A stretch of 64,000 bases of DNA from Harmonia axyridis (Eukaryota > Arthropoda > Insecta > Coleoptera > Coccinellidae), in NCBI RefSeq assembly GCF_914767665.1, contig NC_059508.1:2232001-2296000 (forward strand), in the 5' to 3' direction. The translations under genes were made by a program, and so were the position numbers. Positions 10,199 through 22,239 of this stretch are shown here, in pieces (position 1 is the stretch's first letter; each line of letters opens with the position of its first letter). The notes under the pieces are model-generated. The model had not been told where the DNA came from. It saw only the letters and a program-made list of their open reading frames with translations, and searched no databases.

Positions 10199-11932
10199 TA
10201 TTTCAATAGTACAGTTACTCCATAAATGATTCAGTCATGTATTTGAATTTAATTAATTCAAAATAAATGAAGTCACATTAAAATATGATATAAGTAACCA
10301 TAAAAATAACTTGCAATATGTGTAAGAAGAACCGAACAACCTTTTTGGAGGAACTGATATTCCGTTATCGAGATTCTATTATACTGATTCTCTGTCCTGT
10401 GACTAATGTATATGAATTTATTCTACCAGCCTAGTAGAAGGGTCTGAATTGTTTCAAGAAAACAAAATCGACTCAATTTCAAAGCAAGGACGCATATAAC
10501 TTCAATCCCGCTTTTCCCACGAGTAAATGTTTGGAAAAATGGATCTCACTTGGAAATGAAATATTTTGTGTATCTACGTAGAAGGGAGACGGAATATTTC
10601 AGATTCCGTGGGATTGTTACCTCCTGTTTCCGCTACCATTGTCAAGTGTTACCCAGAATTATGCTCACCTGAACGTGCAATAAGAGTATAATGGGCTTTT
10701 AGCCATTCCAATTGAATAATGTATTTTCTGCGGTGTTGAATCTGAAACGGAATTTTTTTCGACTACTTGAAATTTCAGATGATGGCGTGGACAAGATTTT
10801 GGGATCTACTAAAATGGTGACGGTATGTGCTTATTCAGATCTGCCTTCGAAATCGAAAATAGTCATTTGATATATGTAGTGGTCGATGGAAAAAATCCGT
10901 GATTTTTTTTGATGCCGAAACTGTAAAAATCTTTTCGGTGAATATGCGATAACAGGTGGAAATCTAGTGATGAGAATTGATAGGAGCTATATTACTTTAA
11001 TCCAAAAAGTACAATCAATAATAGATAGTTAACAGGGGTCTATTCCAAATTAGGCAAATTATATTTTTTATCAAACATTTTAATAACACTTCCTGAAAAT
11101 GTTGTATGTTTCAAAATGTGGTTTGCTCTCCTACATTTATTGCCATGATTGATTTTTACGTGGGTCATTACTCAAGTCCAAGAATTTGCGTATAGATGAC
11201 ACTGCCAGTGGCACTATTTATTTCATTAGTACCATACTTCAAAGGTTGGGTATCAGCATAGAATTAATTCCTCTGTTAATTCTGGTTCGAGATATTGAAA
11301 TGATATTGAGTAATGCCTAATTCGTTGTTGTTTTAAAAATGGTGAAGAACGAGTTTCGTGTATGGCCAATGCTGTTTGTCACAAAATCATGATCAATTTT
11401 AACGAATTTCGCTTCGAACTGCTTGAACACTCAGCTAATTTTCCAGAACTGGCTCCAGGTAAATATTTTTGGCTCTAATGAAAAAGTGATTGCTGAGATT
11501 GATTTCTATTTCGAAATCAAGGGTAAATTTGTCTAGATAAGAGGTATTGAAACGTTAGAGAAGCGGTGGAGTACATAAATCACTCTTGAAGATAGCTGTG
11601 TTCACGAATAATGTCGAATTTCCAAGAAAAAATTTATTTTCACTGTTCAGACACAGAACTCATTGAGAGAAATATTATGATCCTAGTAAAAAGAGATGTC
11701 TCGCCTACAAGCAGTTTATCACAATCCAAACATCCTAGCTCGAGTATGACCTATTTCAATTCATCCAAAATTTCTGTAAACGTATTTTGGTAAATTTGTT
11801 CAGTTTTGTTCACACTTCAATTTCCTAAGCTGTGATAAATTTTGAAATTTCCTGATAAAACTATTGCAAGTGCGATCAAAGTTACAAAATGTTTTAAAAT
11901 AATAGAGGAGCTGCCCAATTTTGACACAACCT
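10199..11932. other. No recognisable feature
   Basis: AT-rich DNA with ORFs of 60 codons or fewer. I see no splice-linked coding series, transposon termini or tandem repeat. Confidence 0.45.
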
Positions 11933-11995
11933 CTCTTCTCCGGTGAGCACTGTCAGAAATGTATTATATTTCTGACAGTGCTCTCCGGAGAAGAG
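11933..11995. repeat. 63-bp hairpin: 27-bp stem, one mismatch, 9-base loop
   Basis: The left arm begins CTCTTCTCCGGTGAGCACTG and the right arm is its complement except for one T/T opposition at position 12 of the stem. The loop is TGTATTATA. It starts about 80 bp left of the hAT-like element but is not part of its inverted ends. It could be a short palindromic MITE remnant or a transcribed hairpin. Confidence 0.8.
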
Positions 11996-12011
11996 AATGT
12001 TAGGGTATAGT

Positions 12012-12830
12012 CAGGGCCGGCGTTAGGGGTGAAACATTGAAGCGACTGTTTCATGCGCATCTTTTCAAAGGGCGACAATTTAGTCCAGTTTGTGGCCGGC
12101 CTTCCATATTTCTCGAAAAATATAGTCTTGATACTTAAAAACAACATGAGGTTGGTCCGCTTTGCTACGTTTATCAACATTCCCTGCAAGAAAAATCTCC
12201 AAACCGTCTTTACTAAGCCGCCTGTTCAATAAATAACACACGACAACCCAACCAATAAAAGCAGCATTGCCTATTACCCTAATTGAATGAGGGATGGAAT
12301 GTATTTCACAAAGACGAAAAACAACACTTCGAATTACGTGGAAGTTGTTCACACATTCAACATATGGAAAATTCCTACGATTCTGCATTTGAAACTAGTT
12401 ACTGATAAAGGCTAAACGTTTTCGGCGAAACATATAATAATAATAATAATAAAGGTCTTTATTCAATTAATTTCATGAAAAATAATAACAAAACTCTTAC
12501 AACTATAGAAATAATTGAAATGGCGAGATCCAGCACACTGCATTGAGCGTACTGTTCAATCTAACCCTCAATTTAATCCCATTTCGTTTTCGAAGCTTTG
12601 CATTCATAACGCAGTGTCTTGTGATTTGTGAATGTGAGAATCAGATATATTACTTACGCATTGTTCATCGGCGTCGAAGAAATCCACGAATTTATTGAAG
12701 GTAAAAATGTCCGAAAAAAAAGAAACCCAGAAAAAACGACTTCAGAAAGAAAAGATTAGCGATTCTTTTTCAGCAGGGGCGCCAAAAACTTCTCTGCCTC
12801 AGGCGCCAAAAATTGCTCGCGCCGGCCCTG
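12012..12830. mobile_element. hAT-like non-autonomous element with 8-bp target duplication
   Basis: The ends are CAGGGCCGGCG on the left and CGCCGGCCCTG, with a few extra bases, on the right, a terminal motif common in insect hAT elements. Flanks are GGTATAGT (12004-12011) and GGTATTGT (12831-12838), an 8-bp duplication with one mismatch, as hAT insertion predicts. Near the right end a short frame from about 12706 (MSEKKETQKKRLQKEK) is followed by the terminus and may be a vestige of a coding start. An (ATA)n run lies at about 12432-12454. No intact transposase is present in 819 bp. Confidence 0.72.
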
Positions 12831-12838
12831 GGTATTGT

Positions 12839-15399
12839 CGTACTTTGTAAGAGACTTCAAGAGATCCGATGGTAAAGATAGCTCGATAGTTGGATGATGT
12901 TTTCCAATTTATTTATTAACTTCCTGAAAGTGGCAAATCTTGTTACGAAACGGTGTTAAACACAAAGATTCTCAATCTCAAGAGAACTCAAAACATTTCA
13001 TCATCCTTAAATCAAATATTTAAAGCGAAATAACTTTCACGGATTGAATTTTATTGCACCCTCAACCCGAATCTAAAAGTTCCCTACTCTCGAATCGAAT
13101 TTTTTTTTTGTGGGAGAAAAAAATTATTGGTCTTTGATTCTATTCGGTTAGCATTTATGGATTTTTCTCCTCCTGTGTAACTCTCGATCTAAGAGATAAG
13201 CTCTTCTTAACTCTCCCCGTATCCGGCCTTAACGGTTGGAGAAATCTTAAGTGTTCGACGAAACACCCTCTTCTCAAAGGCTTCAAGCAACTTTCATCGG
13301 TAATTTATCAAAAGATACTAAAGAGGTTGTGTTTAACGTCAATGATACAGTTGAGATTCATGAATTCGCGAATAAAAAGGTTCTTTCTTATATCGGACAA
13401 AATATACGGCCGAAGGCTTGGTCAGTCAATCGCTTTGAAGAAGCATAATCTTTTTGAAGCCGCTTTCGATTGGATGGTTGAACGGTATAAACTTTTTCAT
13501 TTAATATATTTCGTGACTGTTTGTTAGTTTTAGTGATAAAATGAAGGGTGTTCGAATAAGAGGTTTCATTTTGATATTGAAAAAATTGATTATATTTCAA
13601 GAGAAATGTTCTTTTCATTGCCATTAACGATTAAAAACGATATCAGCCACCACAGCTAAAGTTGCAGCACTATATCATCCTTTTCATGAAATTTTACATG
13701 ACCAATTCGCACATTTGCGGCTTTGTGCTCTCGATAACTTCACGAATTTCATCTTCAAGGACTTGAATCGATTGTGGAGCATTGGCATAGACCTTATCTT
13801 ATACATGCACTGAAAGAAGAAAGTCTAAAGGTGTTGAATCACAAGATCTCTTTAAAAAATGTTTTTGATTGAATCAATAATGAAAACAAATGTCATACTA
13901 TAACTAAATTCTACTTATTTACTTGGTGTTAGAATTTCCTGAATATTTTCATCGAAAGTAGGAAGGGAAAGAATAAAATAGAGATAAATGGACAATCTCC
14001 AAATACTGCACATTCCATATTTCTCATCGGACATGTAGATCCAGACTCCAATGTAATCTATCCTTACAAATCGATTTCGTCCCTTGCTGAAAGGAATAAT
14101 TCATTTCAATCGAGAGAAAAAACGTTGGAAGTCCCTAGTGATCCCACATTTCACTGTCACTTACTAATATAATCGATGAAATCTTAAATGAAAAGCGTTT
14201 CAAACACGAATCCTTGAGATAACGCAAATTGAATTATTCCTTTAATGGGTCTACCTTCCATTGGATGGATGAGGAAAAAAATAGATGAAAAACGACAAGG
14301 GATTTATGCTTTCGAAGAGAGCTTATGGTCCTACAAAGGATAAAAATTCAAGCAGATCTCCTAAAGACAAATAATAACATTTGAATATGAAAAATTATAA
14401 GATTTTACTGTCTAACAAGATGGTACCTACTAGGAATTAATTATATTTAGGGGTCTATTTCGAAGGAATTGTATTTTTTTGGAGTCCAGTTAGTGCAACT
14501 GCCAACTACTCCCAAAGGGAATTTGTATATTCATGTGTTTTCAATGGCTACAAATATATAAGGAAAAATGTTCATATTATTGGAGCATATTTTATGCTTT
14601 ATTTTTCATTTCCCAGTATTTTTCTAACTTTTATGGTCTTTTTTATTCAAAAAAACATTTAGTTCCTATTAGACATCTCCAAAACCTTCCTTATTCAAAA
14701 AAAAAGTCACTTTTCCTCAGATTATTACAGTTAGAAGTTTTTTATGCAAACTTCATTAATTTTTTTGTTATATCAAATGTTATATGTACAACCGTTTTTC
14801 ATGTCTTGTTAGTTTCCATTTTTGAGTGAGAATCTAATTGCATTTTTCTGATTTCCAATGGAAAAATTCAATTTTGAATATTTCATCATTAATACAGAAA
14901 ACAATAGGAATCTACCTTGAATAATAATGAGGTAAAAAAAAAAGTTTTGAGTCAATTTCTTCAGATAATATTTTCGAAGGTGAGAGTTAATTTGAAAAGC
15001 ATGCTTTTTTCAACAATGTCATATTTTGTAAAAAGTTAATAACATAGCGGAAATGAAAGAAATTTTCAGTAATTGAAAGCTGATCAGCAATTGCCAGGTT
15101 TCATTATTCTTCAAACCAAATTTCATAATCATTTCGGCCAAAATAATTATTAAAAATTTTTTTTATATACTATTTTGTTAGTTTCACTATTTTTTCTTTC
15201 CATTGACTATTAATTGTTTCCTATCGTTTTTTAATGATTTGTTAAATAAATTCGATTTGATTTGTTCTGCTATTACATTCTCATTTCTTTAATTCGAAAA
15301 AAATTTTTTCAACAAACTAACACGTGAGAAAAAAACTGAAAAGTACGGTTACGTTATCGAAAAGTCGCCGGAACTCTTCAGAAGCAGAGCCGAATACAA
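12839..15399. other. No recognisable feature
   Basis: A long AT-rich interval with scattered ORFs of under 100 codons, none with recognised domains. The strongest ORF (98 codons from 14533) is dominated by F, Y, L and S and looks like chance coding. Confidence 0.4.
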
Positions 15400-15720
15400 T
15401 ACAATAATAATAATAAATCATGTTTATTTTCATTTGGAAAAAATGTATTCAAAAACATTAAAAAAATGAGTTATTAGACGAACCGAGGCGAGCCGAAGTT
15501 CGGTTGTTTTTTCTTAAAAATTCACACAAAAAAATACACTGCAGGAGAGAAATAGAAAGAAATTAGAAACAAGAAATTCAGTCCCCTAAGAGAGAGCTTT
15601 TCAAATGTCGCTTGAATTGCTGGTAGGTAAGACTGAAAACACTACTGTCCACATTGTTCAAAAACTTTACCGCATGGTATGAGAAACTTATCAAGTTCGA
15701 TGTTTAGAAACAGTAAAGGA
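15400..15720 (-). mobile_element. 5'-truncated LINE 3' end
   Basis: On the minus strand the sequence reads YHAVKFLNNVDSSVFSLTYQ, then FKRHLKSSLLGD and a stop, which resembles the last residues of insect LINE ORF2 proteins (compare FYNSLPNEF...FKYKVKKYLL in the young LINE). A 3' UTR and a TTATTATTATT tail near 15400 follow. Upstream coding sequence is missing. Confidence 0.6.
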
Positions 15721-16226
15721 AAATAATCGTCTAATATTCACCGAAATGCACCGCACTTTTATAACACGTGACATCCAGTCAGTTTCTTAATTGCAATCGA
15801 CAGGTTTCAGCGGAGCTTGCGACAAAACAAAACAAACCTATATATCCGTTATTAATCTAATTTATCGCAAAGCTGCCGACCACTCCGTTCCCTTTGATGA
15901 AATTTACGGGTAGCTCGAAGGAGGAAAACAAAAAAAAAATTATCTTAAATTACCTTGGCTAATGATAGTCACGATGTAAATAATAACCACAACGATGTAT
16001 CTGCTATCCGTCTTCCGTCTCATAACTCTGCATCAACTCGACAAACTTCCGGGAAAGAGTCAATAAAAGTTCGGGCCGTACGAGGTGGACGCGTCAAAAA
16101 TGTAGCGAGAGCGATTCAGATGCACGCTTTTATTATGAATGAGATCGCATGGTGGTGAACAAAACTGCGCGAAGGGACGCAGCACAAGCCACGGCTGACG
16201 AGAGAAAACTGCAACTGTACGCAAAC
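15721..16226. other. Unique flank leading into the tandem array
   Basis: Two short ORFs on the plus strand (from 15955 and 16149) and one on the minus strand cross this region; none resembles a known protein. The segment ends at C16226 in ACGCAAAC. From 16227 the same sequence recurs in every array unit, so this flank marks the original single-copy side of the duplication. Confidence 0.5.
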
Positions 16227-16742
16227 ATGAAACTGGAAACTGGCAAAACCGAGAGACGTTTTCCGTGGATCCAGTCTGCGCTTGCCGCGTATGCCAGATA
16301 CCACATGCTTCTTCAGCTACAACCCCCAACCGCTAAGTTTGAGCGTCAATCATTGATCTCGCGCTATTTGTATATGACAGTCGGTGACTCTTGATATATC
16401 GCGTCCTATTAAACTAACGAGTTCAAACTTTGGAAATTTCGATTTTTTTCTACGTCTAATGTGTAGATTTTTCAACACCAAACACCTGACGCCTGAATTC
16501 TCCAAGTGTCATCGAAATGGGTAATCCGATTTATGAAATCCACCATTGTTCGATGGTTTCAAGAATTCATGCGTTCATTTCTGTAAATCTGATCAATATT
16601 TCTGTTTTCACGGGTCATTTTTCAACAGTCATATAATATTATTCGCCAATATATAGAAAATACAATACTACAATACACCTAATAATTTCATAAAAAATAT
16701 TCAACTATAAGAGCATTATTCTCGAGTAACAAACTACAAATA

Positions 16743-17259
16743 TAACGTGTGACCAAAAGGAATCCATTATTTTGCATGAAAAACAAGGCTTTAATTACCA
16801 TTGTTAGGATGATTCGATTTAGATCGAATATGCGCCGTTTTGTTCGATAACTTGTTGGAATTTTGAAGTTAATACCATAATGCCTCTTTCATAGAAGCCC
16901 TCGTCCCTATTGGCCAAAAATTGAGACAGCCGATTCTCACAAGCCTCTGTTAAAGCGAATTTGCCACCAGCAAAATTGAACAGATGGGTATTACTTGGTG
17001 CCAGGTCCAGCCTATAAGGTGGATGCATAAGAACCTCCAAACCAAGATCTCGGAGCTTCTGGCGAGTCAATATCGATGTGTGTGGCCTGGCTTTGTCCTG
17101 ATGAAACACAATTCTGGCCAAAACTGGCCGCTACTAGGCGATTGCTCCCTTCGAACGGTTCAATTCTTGGCAGTGTAGTTCCGAGTTAATAGTTATACCG
17201 TAAGGGAGCAGCTCATTATAGATAATTTGCTGCCAATCCCACCAAACACACAACAAAAC
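16743..17259 (-). mobile_element. Half mariner (family 1) in array unit 1
   Basis: It starts at the terminal TAACGTGTGACCAAAAGGAA and covers the C-terminal transposase region on the minus strand: FHQDKARPHTSILTRQKLRD, APSNTHLF and SQFLANRDEGFYERGI. The third catalytic Asp (normally APSDYH) is Asn, and the 5' half is absent, so it is inactive. Confidence 0.88.
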
Positions 17260-17757
17260 ATGGAACTGGAAACTGGCAAAACCGAGAGACGTTTTCCGTG
17301 GATCCAGTCTGCGCTTGCCGCGTATGCCAGATACCACATGCTTCTTCAGCTACAACCCCCAACCGCTAAGTTTGAGCGTCAATCAATGATCTCGTGCTAT
17401 TTGTATATGACAGTCGGCGACTCTTGATATATCGCGTCCTATTAAACTAACGAGTTCAAACTTTGGAAATTTCGATTTTTTCTACGTCGAATGTGTAGAT
17501 TTTTCAACACCCAACACCTGACGCCTGAATTCTCCAAGAGTCATCGAAATGGGTAATCCGATTTATGAAATCCACCATTGTTCGATGATTTCAAGAATTC
17601 ATGCGTTCATTTCTGAGCTTTTTCACGGATCATTTTTCAACAGTAAAATAATATTATTTGCCAATATATAGAAAATACAATACTATAATACACTTCATAA
17701 TTTCATAAAAAATATTCAACTATAAGAGCATTATTCTCTAGTAACATACCACAAATA

Positions 17758-18275
17758 TAAGGTGTGATAAAAAGAAATCCATTATTTTGCATGAAAAACA
17801 AGGCTTTAATTACCATGATTCGATTTAGATCAAATATGCGTCGTTTTGTTCGATAACTTGTTAGCATTTTGAAGTTAATACCATTATGCCTCTTTCATAA
17901 AAGCCCTCGTCCCTATTGGCCAGAAATTGAGACAGCCGATTCTCACAAGCCTCTGTTAAATCGAATTTTCCACCAGAAAAATTGTTCGCCATGAACAGAA
18001 ACAGATGGTTATTACTTGGTGATAGGTCCAGACTATGAGGTGGATGCATAAAAACCTCCAAACCAAGATCTCGGAGCTTCTGGCGGATCAATATCGATGT
18101 GTGTGGCCTGACTTTGTCCTGATGGAACACAATTCTGGCCAAAACTGGCCTCTACTAGTAGAGGCCAGCGATTGCTTCCTCCGAACGGTTCAAGTCTTGA
18201 CAGTGCAGTTCCGAGTTAACAGTTATACCGTAGGGGAGCATAATAGATAATTTGCTACCAAACACACAACAAAAC
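17758..18275 (-). mobile_element. Half mariner (family 1) in array unit 2
   Basis: Same structure as unit 1, starting TAAGGTGTGATAAAAAGAAA. The transposase fragment reads LDLSPSNNHLFLF where the third catalytic Asp should be. It contains a perfect 24-bp palindrome at 18145-18168. Confidence 0.88.
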
Positions 18276-18773
18276 ATGAAACTGGAAACTAGCAAAACCG
18301 AGAGACGTTTTCCGTGGATCCAGTCTGCGCTTGCCGCGTATGCCAGATACCACATGCTTCTTCAGCTACAACCCCCAACCGCTAAGTTTGAGCGTCAATC
18401 AATGATCTCGTGCTATTTGTATATGACAGTCGGCGACTCTTGATATATCGCGTCCTATTAAACTAACGAGTTCAAACTTTGGAAATTTCGATTTTTTCTA
18501 CGTCGAATGTGTAGATTTTTCAACACCCAACACCTGACGCCTGAATTCTCCAAGAGTCATCGAAATGGGTAATCCGATTTATGAAATCCACCATTGTTCG
18601 ATGATTTCAAGAATTCATGCGTTCATTTCTGAGCTTTTTCACGGATCATTTTTCAACAGTAAAATAATATTATTTGCCAATATATAGAAAATACAATACT
18701 ATAATACACTTCATAATTTCATAAAAAATATTCAACTATAAGAGCATTATTCTCTAGTAACATACCACAAATA

Positions 18774-19291
18774 TAAGGTGTGATAAAAAGAAATCCATTA
18801 TTTTGCATGAAAAACAAGGCTTTAATTACCATGATTCGATTTAGATCAAATATGCGTCGTTTTGTTCGATAACTTGTTAGCATTTTGAAGTTAATACCAT
18901 TATGCCTCTTTCATAAAAGCCCTCGTCCCTATTGGCCAGAAATTGAGACAGCCGATTCTCACAAGCCTCTGTTAAATCGAATTTTCCACCAGAAAAATTG
19001 TTCGCCATGAACAGAAACAGATGGTTATTACTTGGTGATAGGTCCAGACTATGAGGTGGATGCATAAAAACCTCCAAACCAAGATCTCGGAGCTTCTGGC
19101 GGATCAATATCGATGTGTGTGGCCTGACTTTGTCCTGATGGAACACAATTCTGGCCAAAACTGGCCTCTACTAGTAGAGGCCAGCGATTGCTTCCTCCGA
19201 ACGGTTCAAGTCTTGACAGTGCAGTTCCGAGTTAACAGTTATACCGTAGGGGAGCATAATAGATAATTTGCTACCAAACACACAACAAAAC
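18774..19291 (-). mobile_element. Half mariner (family 1) in array unit 3
   Basis: Essentially the same sequence as unit 2 shifted by exactly 1016 bp, with identical 93-, 71- and 66-codon ORFs and the same palindrome at 19161-19184. This implies very recent duplication or gene conversion between units 2 and 3. Confidence 0.88.
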
Positions 19292-19815
19292 ATGAAACTG
19301 GAAACTAGCAAAACCGAGAGACGTTTTCCGTGGATCCAGTCTGCGCTTGCCGCGTATGCCAGATACCACATGCTTCTTCAGCTACAACCCCCAACCGCTA
19401 AGTTTGAGCGTCAATCATTGATCTCGCGCTATTTGTATATGACAGTCAGTGACTCTTGATATATCGCGTCCTATTAAACTAACGAGTTCAAACTTTGGAA
19501 AATTCGATTTTTTCTACGTCTAATGTGTAGATTTTTCAACAGCCAACACCTGTCGCCTGAAATCTCCAAGAGGCATCGAAATGGGTAATCCGATTTATGA
19601 AATCCACCATTGTTCGATGGTTTCAAGAATTCATGCGTTCATTTCTGAGCATTTTGTAAATCTGATCAATATTTCTGTTTTCACGGGTCATTTTTCAACA
19701 GTAATATATTATTATTTGCCAATATATAAAAAATACAATACTATAATACACTTCATAATTTCATAAAAAAATTTTAACTATAAGAACATTATTCTCTAGT
19801 AACATACCACTAATA

Positions 19816-20345
19816 TAAGGTGTGATAAAAAGAAATCTATTATTTTGCATGAAAAACAAGGCTTTGATTACCATTTTAGGATGATTCGATTCAGATCAAA
19901 TATGCGTCGTTTTGTTCGATAACTTGTTGGCATTTTGAAGTTAATACCATTAGGACTCTTTCATAGAAGCCTTCGTCCCTATTGGCCAAAAATTGAGACA
20001 GCCGATTCTCATAAGCCTCCGTTAAAGCGAATTTTCCACCAGCAAAATTGGCTGCCACGAACAAACCAGATGGTAACCATTTGGTGCCATGTCCAGATTA
20101 TAAGGTGGATGAATAAGAACCTCCAAACCAAGATCTCGGAGCTTCTGGCGAGTCAATATCGATGTACGTGGCCTGGCTTTGTCCTGATGGAACACAATTC
20201 TGGCCAAAACTGGCCGCTACTAGGCGATTGCTTCCTTCGAACGGTTCAATTCTTGACAGTGCAGTTCCGAGTTAACAGTTATTCCGCAGAGGAGCAGCTC
20301 ATAATAGATAATTTGCTGCCAATCCCACCAAACCCACAGCAAAAC
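19816..20345 (-). mobile_element. Half mariner (family 1) in array unit 4
   Basis: The terminus TAAGGTGTGATAAAAAGAAA is intact. The fragment reads LDMAPNGYHL at the third catalytic site. It lacks the units 2/3 palindrome and joins the next unit at AAAAC|ATGAAACTG. Confidence 0.85.
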
Positions 20346-20839
20346 ATGAAACTGAAACTGGCAAAATGGAGAGACGTTTTCCGTGGATCCAGTCTGCGCT
20401 TGCCGCGTATGCCAGATACCAAATGCTTCTTCAGCTACAACCCCGAACCGCTAAGTTTGAGCGTCAATCATTGATCTCGCGCTATTTGTATATGACAGTC
20501 GGTGACTCTTGATACATCGCGTCCTATTAAACTAACGAGTGCAAACTTTGGAAATTTCGATTTTTTCTACGTCTAATGTGTAGATTTTTCAACACCCAAC
20601 ACCTGACCCCTGAATTCTCCAAGACTCATCGAACTGGGTAATCCGATTCATGAAATCCACCATTGTTTGATGGTTTCAAGAATTCATGCGTTCATTTGTG
20701 AGCATTTTGCAAATCTGATCAATATTTCTGTTGTCGCGGGTCATTTTTCAACAGTAATATAATATTATTTGCCAATATATAGAAAATACAATACTATAAT
20801 ACACACATCATTCCATAAAAAATATTTAACTTTAACAGC

Positions 20840-21920
20840 ATAAAAACAGCATAAAAGAAATCTACAAATTTTTCATGAAAAACATAATACCATTTTACCT
20901 CTCTCATTAAAGCCTTCGTTCCTACTAGCTGAAATGCCGGTTTTCACAAGCCTCTGTTGAAGCGAATTTTTCACAGGCAAAATTGTTCACCATGAACAAG
21001 AACAGATGATTATCACTTGGTACCAGTCCGGATTTTAGTGTGGATGCATAAGAACCTCTAAACCCTCGGAGCTTCTGGCGAGTCAATATCAATGTGTGTG
21101 GCCTGGCGTTGTCATGATGGAACACAATTCCTCTCTATTGGCCTAAGCTAGCCGCTTCTGGACGATTGCTTCCTTCAGACGGTCCAATTGTTGACTGTAC
21201 AGTTCCGAGTTAACAGTTGTACCGTTGAGGAGAAGCTCATAGTAGATAATTCCCTGCCAATCCCTCCAAACACATAACAAAACCTTTCTGGTCGTCAATT
21301 TTTACTTGGCCACCGTTTCCGCTGTCTCACCCCGTTTCGACCACGACCGTTTTTGCTTGCGTTGTCGTAAGTGATTCACTTTTCATGACCAGTCACCAAT
21401 CGCTTCAAAATAGGTCGATTTCGTTGCAATTCAGCAGCGATTCGCAGACGAAAAATCGTGTGATACCCATACATTGAGCTTCTTCTTGTGACCAGACACA
21501 TGCAAATGGTTTAAACGGTTTTTTGTCCAATTTTGAGCCTCCATGACGGTCGGATTGAACAATGTACATAATTTTCATTTTCGACAATTGGCCTTTTTTT
21601 GTGCATTTTTGACATAAAAATTACCGGAACGTAATCGACGAAACTAAAATTGCGCGTGATTGGCTGTTACAGTATCAGCATCATAAACACTATTTATATT
21701 TTCAGCCGTCTGAGTTGCATTCTCGCCTTTATCGAAGAAAAACTGTGAATTATAGTGTATTTTCTCTTTGCTATAGTGTCCATCTTCAATGCGTTCTAAA
21801 ACTAAACTGAGTCTACTTATCACCAAACTGTCACAAAGGTTTTTGTAGTACGAAATCTCATATTTCTAACGTCATCTAGTTTCATACAACGCGAGTTACA
21901 GATAACTAAAGCCATATATG
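20840..21920 (-). mobile_element. Parental mariner copy (family 1), both halves present, decayed
   Basis: The outer 3' terminus has been lost, but the element continues leftward in its own orientation past the array breakpoint at 21283. It runs into KITYDNIKRKRS-like, DFSSANRC-like and N-terminal SKEKIHYNSQFFFDKGENAT (minus strand near 21720) sequence. It then ends around 21920 in the inner part of the 5' inverted repeat; the outermost bases are missing. Many frameshifts are present. It shows what the duplicated half-mariners were cut from. Confidence 0.8.
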
Positions 21921-21971
21921 GTGGTTAAGTTGAGTAACTCCCATTCGCGAACATATTATCTCAAATGACGG

Positions 21972-22218
21972 GTCCCCCAGGGCTCAGTTCAAAGGTCTCT
22001 TCTTTGTCTTTTCTTCATTAGTGAGCATCCTGAGTATCTTTTGGCTTGCATAATAATTATTTCAGCTGATGATATACCCCTGGCAATAAAAGATCTCAAT
22101 CTTGATGAATTCAGGAGAACATGTGAATGTCTTATTAGAAGCTTCATAAGCTGGTGCCGAATGAACGCCTTGATTATGAAATCGGCATTAATTATCGAGA
22201 AATGCTATTTTATCTGAC
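21972..22218 (+). mobile_element. Reverse transcriptase remnant of a LINE
   Basis: One open frame reads VPQGSVQRSLLCLFFISEHP, then SADDIPLAIKDLNLDEFRRT and SWCRMNALIMKSAL. These correspond to the VPQGSVLGP, YADD and W..N.L.lN..K motifs of non-LTR reverse transcriptases. Substitution of the YADD Tyr and loss of both ends show it is dead. Confidence 0.75.
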
Positions 22219-22239
22219 GTGATCTATTCAGACACTAAT

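Larger units (their letters stand above)
16227..21283. repeat. Five-unit tandem array, each unit host flank fused to half a mariner
   Basis: Units start at 16227, 17260, 18276, 19292 and 20346, with lengths 1033, 1016, 1016, 1054 and about 938. Each begins with ATGAAACTGGAAACTGGCAA or a close variant, runs through about 500 bp of non-mariner DNA, then enters the 3' half of a minus-strand mariner and stops at ACACAACAAAAC. Units 2 and 3 look almost identical over the full 1016 bp, including a private 24-bp palindrome. The fifth unit does not end at the junction: its mariner continues into the 5' half, so it preserves the parental arrangement. The founder junction has 4-bp microhomology (AAAC). 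Outer units are more diverged than the central pair. Confidence 0.92.

Noticed and set aside
15955..16394. ORFs of 67-89 codons on both strands as an exon of an unknown gene
   Set aside because: Both strands are open, no splice-linked partner exon is seen, and the right half is simply the repeated array segment.
16227..20345. Repeated 63-66-codon ORFs in each array unit as a tandem gene family
   Set aside because: They are copies of the same non-mariner DNA carried by the tandem duplication, and the frame is open on the opposite strand too.
16227..21283. CRISPR-like or classic satellite array
   Set aside because: Units are about 1 kb with mariner coding remnants, in a eukaryotic genome; neither repeat length nor spacer structure fits CRISPR.
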